From the NCBI GenBank assembly GCA_947359465.1, contig OX375876.1, forward strand, positions 68,268,998-68,332,997: DNA of 64,000 bases, read 5' to 3'. The position numbers and the translations under genes are program-made. Position 1 is the stretch's first letter, and the number at the start of each line of letters is the position of its first letter. The stretch is from Metellina segmentata (lineage: Eukaryota; Arthropoda; Arachnida; Araneae; Tetragnathidae). Positions 12,919 to 22,458 of the stretch are shown here, piece by piece. The notes under the pieces were generated by a model, which ran no database searches, was not told the origin of the DNA, and saw only the letters and a program-made list of their open reading frames with translations.

Positions 12919-13742
12919 AGTTCCAAAGAATTAACAGAGTGAAATAACAGTTCGGAGACAGCTTCAAATTAAATACATCCTTCCCACTCGAAATACTCGA
13001 ATGCACACTCTCGCATAGAATACACCATCTCCCCTCCAATACGCGTCCTATCTCGAGAGACACTTTCAGATTGCGTCACCACTTTCCAGCAACGTAACTA
13101 ACATGACTCCCTTAAATTACCACGGCGTCCCTCCAAAGTGGAATCCTCACAAGTCCCGAAGCATTCAAGATGGGCTCAAGTATTGATCGCGCTAAGTGCA
13201 AGTCCGCATTCAATTGCATTCAAGTACAGTTGACAAATCGAGTTGGATCATCGCAAAACAGTGCCATGAGCCACCCCCTTTCCTTTTGAAACGGCGGGCA
13301 GCCCGTCTACGCTGTCCACCTATTATGCTAAGTGCCCAAGGGCTGTTAGCGTCCGCTTCAACAACATGCTCGAAGGTTGTGCTTCAATTACATAATTAGT
13401 CATAGATGCGTTAGCTGCACGGAGCCAGTTACTATAATGAGGAATAAGCCCGGTTGCACCGTGACTGCTAAGAATGTGAGCTGTGCTGCTGGTAGAGTGT
13501 GGGCAGAGAACCCCACTGCGCAAAGCTAACTATTTCAATGAGATGGCGGAGGCACGCTTCGGAATGCATTCAAAGATTACGGCTGTGTCATCGCAATAAC
13601 GCATCGCAGGTCACAGCTCATAAAATTTCGGACTGGTAAAGCAGATGCCATTAATGATTCCTCCGCTTATCGTATCTAACAACTACTTCTCGATTTAACG
13701 AGGCTGAGAGTATGAATATCATCTTGAGGTAAGATGGTCAAT
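12919..13742. other. GC-richer stretch without a recognised gene
   Basis: The composition is noticeably higher in G+C than in the flanks, and GCATTCAA recurs (near 13206, 13216 and 13565). No frame longer than 72 codons and no family resemblance. Confidence 0.35.
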
Positions 13743-14032
13743 CTATATAGTTTGCGAGTTTCTTAGAACTTTGAGTCTATGGATCTTATTTTCCTTAAAC
13801 TCTTGATAGTGTGTCACACTGTATCAGATTCTCATATAATGGAGGGAGTTTCAACGCTACAATGGTACGGGGTCTTTTGAAAATGAGGTACGCGCGTACA
13901 CTGAAATAGGCGTTATTTGCTTATGGGGGAGTGACAGCAACAAATGAAAACAAATAGGCGGCGCAAATTCGATTCCTTCCGTGGTATATTAAGGATTAAC
14001 TCAAAGCTCTAAGAAAATTACAAACTATATAG
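13743..14032. mobile_element. MITE-1, copy 1
   Basis: A 290-bp element whose ends are inverted copies over about 32 bases: CTATATAGTTTGCGAGTTTC at the left, and its near reverse complement closing at 14032. There is no coding capacity. The interior includes GGTACGGGGTCTTTTGAAAA and GTACGCGCGTAC. A second copy follows directly in the same orientation. Confidence 0.75.
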
Positions 14033-14052
14033 AGTTTGTAATTTAACTATTC

Positions 14053-14343
14053 AGAGTGTAGTTTGCGAGTATCTTAGAACTTTGAGTCGATGGATCTTAT
14101 CTTCCTTAAACTCTTGATAGTGTGTCACACTGTATCAGATCCTCATATAATGGAGGAAGTTTCAACGCTACGATGGTACGGGGTCTTTTGAAAATAAGGT
14201 ACGCGCGTACACTGAAATAGGCGTTATTTGCTTATGGGCGAGTGACAGCAACGAATAAAAACAGGTAGGTGGCGCAAGTTCGATTCCTTCCAAGCTGTAT
14301 TAACGAATAACTCAAAGTTCTAAGTAAATTACAGACTATATAG
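14053..14343. mobile_element. MITE-1, copy 2 (tandem)
   Basis: About 291 bp, very similar to the copy at 13743-14032 along its whole length, with a more degenerate left end (GTGTAGTTTGCGAG). The copies are separated by about 20 bases. A tandem duplication of the element with one flank, or two insertions, would both explain this. Confidence 0.75.
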
Positions 14344-14424
14344 ATTTAAATTTTAAAAAATATATAATTAGCTTACGTACCTTTTACACCATCAGAATCT
14401 GGGTCAATCCGAATTAATCTGAAG

Positions 14425-14745
14425 AGCCCCTGTAGAACAGATGGTAGAGTTACAGATTAGCAAACGGAGGGTCGCTAATTCAAAACTCAATCAAACTAAA
14501 AGAACATCGTGTACGTAGGAGTTGGTGTAAGCTAAACCTGCCATGGCCTCGAAATTCGGTGTGGTGTGGAAGTTTGGTTCAGATTTATGGCAGGGAGAAG
14601 TGGGTTGCCAGCTCAAGTGTTACTCTCATCATTTGACAATGTTTCAAAATTACGATATGTTGTTCTTGAATCTTTTCCTTAAGGACTGATCTCGGACCGT
14701 CATATATAGACCGTTTTGTTGCTCTACCAGGTAAATTCAACTATC
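14425..14745 (+). repeat. SINE-2 copy
   Basis: The plus strand shows a tRNA-like head (GGTAGAGTTACAGATTAGCA), then TGCCATGGCCTCGAA, GGTGTGGAAGTTTGG, CAAAATTACGA, GGACTGATCTCGGACCGTC and the GTTGCTCT end. Diverged, with a short insertion in the body. Confidence 0.7.
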
Positions 14746-14903
14746 AACCTGACTACTGAATCCAGAAGAAACTGACTAACGTTGATTTTGGAGCATTGCA
14801 GCGGAATGCTACAAATTCAGACAGTGTGAAATGTTTCGAGACAGACAAGCTATTACTTATGGAAATGGGAGCTAAATGAATTTTCGTCCGACTGAGGGCA
14901 CAT

Positions 14904-14979
14904 CGCGCGGGCAATTGGTGACAGTCCGGGATCAATCCCTAAAGAAAAGATCCTATGGTAAGGTTTCACAATTTTAAAC
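14904..14979 (-). repeat. SINE body fragment
   Basis: Contains CGGGCAATTGGTGACAGTCC and GGGATCAATCCCT on the plus strand, which is the 3' body of SINE-1/2 read on the minus strand. Both ends are cut. Confidence 0.55.
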
Positions 14980-15312
14980 AAAAGCTTATCAAAGCGAATT
15001 TCCCAAGTTTTTACTACTCAGTTTCTAATTGATTCGGAACTATTTGGATTGACCTGGATTCTGTTGGTGTGAAGCGGCACTTAGAATAGAAACTGATTTA
15101 CTGACATTTTTCGGATGACACGAAATACTTATTATCTTAATGAAACATGCAATGTTCTCCTACCCTAGTCTGTTTAAAGGATATACTATAGTATGTTCTA
15201 TCAAACTGATTAGATTTTTTTAGTTTTGAAATACAAATTAAGTTAGTTTTCAATTTAAAATTAATATTCGCCTCTTTTTGTTCTATGCTGAAGATATGCT
15301 ATAAAATAAGAG

Positions 15313-15431
15313 ATAGGTAGGTATTTTAATTATCGCCACACTGGATCAATACAATGGGCTATAAGCTATTGTCTGGGATCTAATCCGAAGGGAAAGATCC
15401 GAGTACAACATCACGTAATTTTAAACCACTC
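15313..15431 (-). repeat. SINE-2, 3' body fragment
   Basis: Starts with AGGTAGGTATTTTAATTA, followed by CACACTGGATCAATACAATG, GGGATCTAATCCGAAGGGAA and CACGTAATTTTAAACCAC. Head and core are missing, consistent with 5' truncation. Confidence 0.65.
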
Positions 15432-15696
15432 AAAAAAATAACATTACTACAGTTTGTGAAACCATACAGTTTTCACAATCTGCAACCACTCGTATTTAAA
15501 CGTATAACACGTTCTCCACTACTTTGCTTTTTGATAAATTCCAAAATTTGTGTCTATTGAATTTTCAGTCTATTGCCTTATTGGGATTACATTTTTTTTA
15601 TTTTGTTATTGCTCGGCCAGTTTAACTTAATCATTATGGTACTGAAAATACATGCTGTAAACTACTCTTAACGTTACCCTGGAACCCCATGGATAT

Positions 15697-15994
15697 GGTA
15701 GGTATTTTAATTAGCATCACACTGGAGCAACATAATAGGTTATTGGCGATGGTCAAGGATCAATCACGAAGGGAGGGATTCAAGGACAACGCCTCGTAAT
15801 TTTGACGGTCAGATGACGAGAACACCTTATCTGCCCCAATCTCCAAACTTCCACACCACACCAAAGTGAGTACATTTGAAAACACGACAAATTTAACGAG
15901 CACCAGCCCTCACTCGCACAACGTTCTTTGACTGGATTCGAATTCGCAATTCTCCGGTTACTAATACGTTGCTCTTCTAACCGGGGTTCCGCGA
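15697..15994 (-). repeat. SINE-2 copy, complete
   Basis: Complete on the minus strand: AGGTATTTTAATTAGCATCA tail end, body with CGTAATTTTGACGG and GATGACGAG, core with ACGAGCACCAGCC, and head with GGATTCGAATTCGC (B box) and CTTCTAACCGGGGTT (A-box side). Confidence 0.75.
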
Positions 15995-16194
15995 CACTCG
16001 TGCATCACGGGATTTATTTTCACGTTACACCTAACATACATTTACACATTTGCACACAAACCGTTCATAGAGACCACACATATACGTTCTAGACCAACAG
16101 ACATGCATGTCTTGTCCCCGAATACCACCACGAACTTTCAGATCCAGAAACCAAAGTCCAGTACATTAGACCGATTGGTTGGCAAAAAAAATAT

Positions 16195-16690
16195 ACGTCT
16201 TCAGTTTTCGAAAATACAATACCCTACAATACCGGACCGGAAAGCAAGATGTGATGGTAGAAGGGAAAGAATACATGCTTTAATAGGGGATAGTCCTCCA
16301 CGTACTGTAATTACATTATTAACACTTCTGGGCATACTTTCAACAAGGTTTTGATACACAGCTTTGAGCATATGTGTCCATTCCTGCTGCAAGAATGTCG
16401 CCAGCTCAGCTGTAGATTTAGGACGTGGTTTCCTGGTCCGTAAGCGTCGCTCTAACTCGTCCCACAAATGTTGTATGGGGTTTAGCTCAGGATTCTGAGC
16501 AGGCAAGGGAAGTTATACATCCATATCTTGATACCACTGCTTGACAGAGTCTGCAACATGACATGGAGAGATGTCGTCATGGAATTAACATTTGTCCATT
16601 CCATAAAATTACCAGAGCGTAGTAAGAACCTGATTGTCCAAAATGTTCATGTACACGTCGGTGTTCAATTTACAAGGAACAACATTCACC
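16195..16690 (-). pseudogene. Tc1-like transposase fragment (family B), 3' half
   Basis: The minus strand reads through the C-terminal half of a Tc1-like DDE transposase: VVPCKLNTDVYMNILDNQVL, HDDISPCHVADSVKQWYQDM (second Asp block, weakened), then an unbroken frame with PAQNPELNPIQHLWDELERR and LVESMPRSV. The catalytic Glu position of the usual NPIEHLWD motif is Gln here. Stops and a frameshift precede the open part. It is cut at about 16690, where a LINE fragment on the other strand begins. Same family as 7780-8285. Confidence 0.85.
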
Positions 16691-16704
16691 TGAGTAACTG
16701 GGCG

Positions 16705-17240
16705 GTGGTGGGTTACAGAGCTTCACTGTCGATTCTGGAGATCATGAGAGATCTTTCTCAACTTCGCGATGTTTACTTACTATGGGTCCCGTCTCATATT
16801 GGCATGTCTGGTAATGAGACGGCTGATGTTCTAGCCAAAGAGGCGACCTCTCTTACTTATGCCTCCATGCTAACTTATCTTTTCACGAAATCTGCTCAAG
16901 GAGAAAAATATCAAATATTCATTTATGAACGACCTCTCCGTCACATGATTGGTATGACAGGAAATCTCCCGGTGGTGCTCTTACTATAAACGGCGATAGA
17001 AGGATGCAGACCACCATTTGCCGACTTGCTAATACACACTTAAAGAGTCACTTTTTGCCAGCGGCAAAAATCTTATCTTCATTGATCTAAATACGTGTTT
17101 GCCGAGGCATCTCCCAATCACCTATTGAAATGCCTGGGGCTTGACAAAGAAGATATTTTTGCAAACCCTGTGCTAGTCTATGACTTTATTGTAGTCTTCG
17201 GTCTTTTGGACCTGGATCAACATGCAAAGGTCTCAAGCCA
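16705..17240 (+). pseudogene. I-group LINE ORF2 C-terminus (RNase H and tail)
   Basis: This is the 3' end of a non-LTR retrotransposon polyprotein. The plus strand encodes LSILEIMRDL, LLWVPSHIGMSGNETADVLA and KEA, the RNase H signature with the conserved His, Asn, Glu and Asp. A stop at 16987 and a frameshift interrupt the frame. It resumes with TTICRLANTHLKSHFLP and then EASPNHLLKCLGLDKEDIF and VYDFIVVFGLLDL, a C-terminal tail I associate with arthropod RNase H LINEs. Endonuclease and reverse transcriptase are absent, as in a typical 5'-truncated LINE insertion. It abuts the Tc1-B fragment, so one probably inserted into the other. Confidence 0.8.
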
Positions 17241-17282
17241 TACCACGAAAAACACCGCGAAAGAAGTATTCGGATTTTATAC

Positions 17283-17327
17283 AAATCCGCTGGCGTCCGG
17301 AGCATTGATGTAGGGTAGTGTATATTG
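17283..17327 (+). repeat. Short block shared with 53825-53868
   Basis: About 42 bases beginning ATCCGCTGGCGTCCGGAGCA match the block at 53825-53868 with few differences. Both blocks follow a LINE coding fragment directly. It may be LINE-derived sequence or a separate mobile fragment. Confidence 0.55.
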
Positions 17328-17441
17328 TGTGGTCCACCAATCCGAAGTGTTCTACGCCAGGACCAAGATTGCTTTTGTTAACAAAATATATCTTAAGTAA
17401 AAAGAAAGTAGTTGAGAAAAGTTTATATATTCCGACAAAAG

Positions 17442-17722
17442 GGGCCCGGCTAAAAAGGTAACCGATTAGCAATCAGAGGGTTGCGAGTTCTAAATAGTAT
17501 AACGAAAGACCGTACTGTACAAGGGAGCTGATGCACGTTAAAACTCTCATGACGTCAAATGTCCTCACGTTGGCGTGATGTGCCAGGTCTGGTATTGACC
17601 GCATCATCTGACTGTGTTTCAAATCACGTGGTTTTGATCTGATCTCTTCTTTAGAGATTGATCGCGGACCGTCGCCAATAGCCCGATGTCTTGTTCCAGT
17701 ACGACGTTAAATAATTATCAAT
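17442..17722 (+). repeat. SINE-2 copy
   Basis: Head with AACCGATTAGCAATCAGAGG and GGTTGCGAGTT (degenerate B box), core with GATGCACGTTAAAA, then TCAAATGTCCTCACGTTGGC, and the body end CCAGTACGACGTTAAATAAT. A short body segment is missing around 17590. Confidence 0.7.
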
Positions 17723-18886
17723 TAGTGACTGCGGCGATTTCAAATTTGAGTCACATGGTCGTCAGTAGAAATAAAGATTTTAATTATATTGCTCGTTGCC
17801 AATAGTATTAACAATGACAACGAGTTAGCCTTCTAACAAACTTTCGCATCTTTTCAAAAATCGACTGATCCTAGATCACTTTATCGTCGGAACCACATTA
17901 TAATTTGTCCAAATTCATATTTGAGCACATAGAACATCCCATTATCTAACCCGGTATTGGTATCTTTCCTCTAACTTAATATACAGGTGGCCCAACAAGC
18001 AAATGTTCGAAAATGCCTGTAGCCCGACCATATTTCAAGGATAGTACAGTGTTTCTGACACAAAAGTACGAAATTAATTGAGTTGTTGAAATTCTCAACA
18101 AATATCAACACTCCGCACTTCCTCAAGAAGAGACATCAAATCAAAAACATAATTTTTTTCAGCAGTCAAACTAAGATTGAAAATAATTCAGCATTCACTA
18201 TGCAGTTTGAAATTAAGAATCCAGTCTGATCCTTCTTAAAAATCCGTAGCCCATTTCCTGATTTGTTTTCCGTGGTTTGTACCAGCATAATAGAATAGTT
18301 TTTAATTTAAAAAGTGAAATTTCTGTTTTGGGTTGTGTCACTTTTCTCTAGAAGGTACTAGTATAAATCTTTCTAATTCTAATTAAATTCGGTGAAGTTA
18401 AACTACGCTTTTAAAAATGAAGTAAATTAGCTTGGTGTGACTTTGATTGATGACCGGCGGCATACCTTCCTTAACTAATATTTAGTTGGCGACACAACAC
18501 TGTTTTTTAACATAAGAAAGTGAGTATAATTCATAATATAATGAATGTAATTAGACTGCAGCATAAACGGACAGGTAGTTGGTCGAAAGAGTATCCCTCT
18601 CAGGGGTTTACTTTCCTTAAGTAAACATGTAAACACAGTCATCCCAACCCGGTAGGTACCCTGTTTTACTTTCCTCCCTTTCGTTTAACCGTTGCCTTTT
18701 CACGTTATTCTTGTATTTTTCCTCTCTTACTGTAGTCATCTCTCTTGAAGACTCCCCTTGAGGAGCTTTTTGCTGTTAAGTCGCATTCAGCTACTCTTAG
18801 AGTGGCTTTGTTCATCCTACGTTTTATGCAGCTTCACCATGCTTGACCCTATTGTAATTAAAAATTAAACAAAACACTTCTTGGTA
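17723..18886. other. AT-rich stretch, nothing firmly recognised
   Basis: 18560-18840 is somewhat less AT-rich and includes a small CTCCCCTTGAGGAG hairpin. No coding resemblance was seen. Confidence 0.4.
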
Positions 18887-19701
18887 CAGCTACACTCTAC
18901 GTTTATGAGAAGTGGCAACGGCCGTGGCGATTTTTTTGGAGCACTTCTAGTATCGAGTTATGGTAGATAAAGTCTGTCCAATCTGTCTTTTCGGTTATTG
19001 TGGTTTTCATGGCAACCTCGGCAAACGGTAACTTTCAATTTTTATTTTGAATATTCTAGAAAGTTCTAAAATCCGTTAAAATCGTTTGACTTCATTGGTT
19101 CGTTTGAAATATTTTCTTTGCTTCCATTGGTTATTTTGATTTTAAAATATCTTTTGATTGCATTGGTCCTTTAAATTTTTTTTTCTTTGATACCATTGGT
19201 TCATTTATTTCTATTTTCTATAGTTGTGGAGTTTTTATTATATTGTTTTTCACGTCAGAGTTCTGTTATGTATTGTTTTTTCACCATTTGTAGAATATTC
19301 TAATTTTATAACTTTGTTTTCTCGGAACAGTTATGATGTATCAAGTTGTATTATTTCTTGCTTTATTTTCTTTAAAAATCTTTTTTTTTGCAACATGCCC
19401 ACTGTATCTAGTGTAATTGATGTTTCAGGGTTTTCTTGCCCAACAAATGCAGTTTAGTTTTTCTGCTGGTTCACAATTGTGTTTTGAAATGTGTTTAAGC
19501 TTATTACTTTGTGTGAAAGTTTTTAAAAAATTCACTTTTCAAAATGTTCTCAAATTTGTTTTCAATCTTTCATTTTCCGTTGTAAAAAGAAAAATGTTTT
19601 TTTTTTTTTTTTTTTAAGAATTCTTTCCTTGGTGACATTGGAAGTGCGTCAAAAAAATCGCCTTGGCCGTTGCCACTGCTCATTAACGTAGACTGTAGCT
19701 G
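18887..19701. mobile_element. Non-autonomous TA-flanked DNA transposon, 815 bp
   Basis: The ends are inverted copies over about 55-60 bases: CAGCTACACTCTACGTTTAT at the left and the reverse complement of GTAGACTGTAGCTG at the right, both including AGTGGCAACGGCC and GGCGATTTTTTT. TA dinucleotides flank both ends (18885-18886 and 19702-19703), and the termini are CAG and CTG, as in Tc1/mariner-type elements. No transposase is visible. The interior is T-rich, has four or more spaced ATTGGT (reverse CCAAT) motifs between 19096 and 19202, and a four-box heat-shock-element sequence. Frames of 77 and 66 codons downstream match nothing I know. Confidence 0.8.
19049..19066. promoter_or_regulatory. Perfect four-box heat-shock-element sequence
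   Basis: GAATATTCTAGAAAGTTC has four alternating GAA/TTC pentamer cores with exact 2-base spacing, the consensus bound by heat-shock factor. It lies inside the transposon at 18887-19701, about 160 bases from its left end. A further two-box GAATATTC occurs at 19293-19300. Binding is inferred from the consensus alone. Confidence 0.5.
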
Positions 19702-19704
19702 TAC

Positions 19705-20571
19705 TCACTTTTTGCTATTTCCGTCACTGTAAATGCAGACATATAAAAAAGTCATAAGACGGAGGAGTATTTACTGTAAATTAATATGCATTTTCATAAG
19801 GGTCTGTCTTCATGTTTAAATTTTTATCAACTGAATTTCTTAGTAAATAAACTTTTTTTTTATTCCATGTGCTGATTCTGATTTTCAGGATAAAAATAGC
19901 CAGAATTCATGGAAAATATATTTGTTTTAGTCTGATATGTGATGAGCGGTTGAAATTCAGAGATTTCTTACATTAAATTAGTGTTTCAACCTTTCACAAG
20001 ACTTGCAAATAAAGTTATAGAAAGCTCTAATGTTCCTTTAACTATTAAATAATCCAAAATATGTATTTAAATTTCTTTCAATAGAAGTATTTTCTAATTA
20101 TTATTTATATAACCATTCGTGATTATTTAAATTATGACAAATTTAAACGTGTATAAATTATAAGTGCAATTGATGCACCTATGTCGTACACTTGATTTGC
20201 AAAACTTTAACTTTTTACTCTCAGTAGTTGTTCAGGCTAGCTATTTATTCAAAATTGCATCATTTTGACTTGAATTAGGAATCATACTATATATAAACTG
20301 GAATTATATCTATATATATGACTGGAATTTTAAATTAATTTTTTGCGACTGTAAAATATCATATGTATAGCTAATTTTCGAAGGCATATGTTCAATGAAA
20401 TGCAAATTCTCATCGAGATGTACCAGTAATACCGTATGGATGCTACTGAAAGGACAAAATATGGAAGTTTATGCATATGTCTAAAGCTTCATACAAATTA
20501 TAGTCGCCTACTCCAAGTCAATGAATCAACAATTTCGTTATGAGTTATCAGATAAATATAAGTTTGTAAGC
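19705..20571. other. AT-rich stretch, nothing recognised
   Basis: No frame or repeat of note. Confidence 0.45.
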
Positions 20572-20640
20572 TAATTGTATGCAAACCTATATTTCAGTTT
20601 TTGCTAATTATATGCAGACCTATATTTCAGTTTTTACTAA
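20572..20640 (+). repeat. Two-copy tandem repeat, about 34-bp unit
   Basis: The unit includes CTATATTTCAGTTTTTGCTA and is repeated once with few changes, starting at about 20572 and 20606. Confidence 0.7.
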
Positions 20641-20969
20641 TTAAAAATATTTTATTCCAAATTTAGAATTATGAAGCTCAATAAAGATTGAACGTCAACA
20701 TCGTAGTAGTCGTCCTAGAAATGGTAATCTCCAAGAACTGCTCAAGGTGGTTGATGCCTGCAGTGAATCTCTACTATTATAAAAGGAAGTATTTGCGTGT
20801 CTCTGTGCACTGTCCTGACGAATCTGTGGCCCTTACAATAATGGTATTTGGCACACAGGTAATCCGAAGTTTTTGCAATTTTTGTTCGAAGCCCTAATTT
20901 TAAAATTCAATCTGTAACATTTAAAAATAATTTTAATGGAATTTAATTATAATGGTTTTCCTTGGAATA

Positions 20970-21380
20970 ACAATACCAACGGATTTGAAATCTGCGGAAA
21001 ATTTCACATTAGATTGATACAAAAAAAATATGATTTTCCTTAAATAAATAAATTTTAAACTGTAAATTTTATATTTTTTGCAGTACGAACGTTGCTGCGA
21101 AGAATGACCTTCGTTTGGTTAGAGATTCGAGAAATCACAGATTCCATTTCCTACGCTCAAACGATTCCACAGCGAAGGAAATCAAAACAAATCAAAGACA
21201 TTTTGACTGGCATAGTTAAATTCTTTTTTGTAAATTCAGGATCGTTACAGATAGATTGACAATTTCAACGGATTTGAAATCAACGGAGAATTTTACACCA
21301 GATAGTAAAATATACCTTACATATTTGATTTTAATTTAATAAATAAATGTTTAGTTAAATATTTATATTTTTGCAAGAGA
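20970..21380 (+). repeat. Diverged direct duplication
   Basis: Copies at about 20975-21085 and 21265-21380 share CAACGGATTTGAAATC, an AATTTTACA-type stretch, a TAAATAAAT stretch and a TTTATATTTTTGCA end in the same order. The segment between (21086-21264) is less AT-rich. Each copy ends in a pyrimidine-rich run followed by CAG or CAA, which resembles a 3' splice site, but no exon was recognised downstream. Confidence 0.55.
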
Positions 21381-21382
21381 TT

Positions 21383-21620
21383 GTGACGTCACGCCGATTG
21401 GATCTCTTCGTTATTCGAATGTGGCCGCATTTGATTACCGTTGCTTGAGGTGTTGGTTTGCGAAACGCCGTGATGGCTGTTATCCAATAGGCTACGAATT
21501 TCACAAACTGAATGGGAATTCGTAGCAATCACCGGGGATTAGCGAGCAGTGATGACACCTGACCCTACGAAAAGAACGCCGGGCTGGCCATTTAGTGGCT
21601 AATCTATAATAGATGCAGCA
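21383..21620. promoter_or_regulatory. CRE/CCAAT-like cluster in a GC-richer patch (tentative)
   Basis: A perfect TGACGTCA palindrome sits near 21386 and is followed within about 10 bases by CGATTGG (reverse CCAAT). A further ATCCAATAGG lies near 21482, next to an inverted pair GCTACGAATT / AATTCGTAGC (about 21490-21525). The arrangement resembles promoter-proximal elements, but no TATA box, start or downstream exon could be assigned. Confidence 0.3.
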
Positions 21621-22150
21621 GATTACAACTAAATCAAAACTATTTGGGCAATAATCAAAATAAAAAACGGAACTAATCAAATCCTATATTGATTTGCCAC
21701 ATCTATCTCTGTTTATCAGCTTTTGACATCGGTGTGTACTATGCAGGACAATTAATAAGGCATCGTCAAGACCTTGGATCCAATTTAATGCTATATTAAT
21801 ATGAGCGATCTTTAGTTAATTCTTTATATAATGTCGAATAACAAACTATTATATAAAAGGTATTAAAGTAGAAAATTTTGATATTCTTAAATACTATTCA
21901 ATATTTTCTCAAGAAACATTTTTATTAGGAAAATAAAACACAAATTCAATGAAACAGAATCAACAAATCAGATGAATTATGATATACAATGCTGTATGCG
22001 TAACCTTGAGCTGGATCTCGAAGCGTTTTTCAATTATATCTTTGGCAATTGAAGACCAAGGGGGAAAAAGCATTCATGTCCGTTGACATGAATTTTGAGA
22101 AAAATGAATGTTTTGTTTGTGTTTCCATTGTTTTTCCCCAGTATACAATA

Positions 22151-22445
22151 CTCTAGATCGGAAGGTTCCTGGTTCGAATCCGGGCCCGGGCATGGATGTT
22201 TGTAAGCGTATGGTGTAGAGGCGGCAGGTGCACCTTAAATCTGTCGTGGCCGAAAGTCCTCACGTTGGGTTGGCGTGGAAGTTTGGAGAGTGGGGTGCCA
22301 GCTCAGGTGTTGCTTCGTCATCTGACCGTGGTTCAAAATTACGAGATATTGTCCTCGGTTCTTTCCCTTAAGGGACTGATCCCGGACCGTCGTCAATAGC
22401 CCGTTGTGTTGCTCTAGTACGATGTTAATTAAAATTACCAAATTA
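22151..22445 (+). repeat. SINE-1, 5'-truncated copy with target-site duplication
   Basis: Starts inside the tRNA-like head at CTCTAGATCGG, keeps the B box GGTTCGAATCC and the whole body, and ends in a TTACCAAATTACC tail. It is flanked by a perfect 13-bp direct repeat CCAGTATACAATA at 22138-22150 and 22446-22458. The A box is missing, so this copy could not drive its own transcription. The body differs little from the full copy at 58614-58949, which suggests a recent insertion. Confidence 0.9.
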
Positions 22446-22458
22446 CCAGTATACAATA

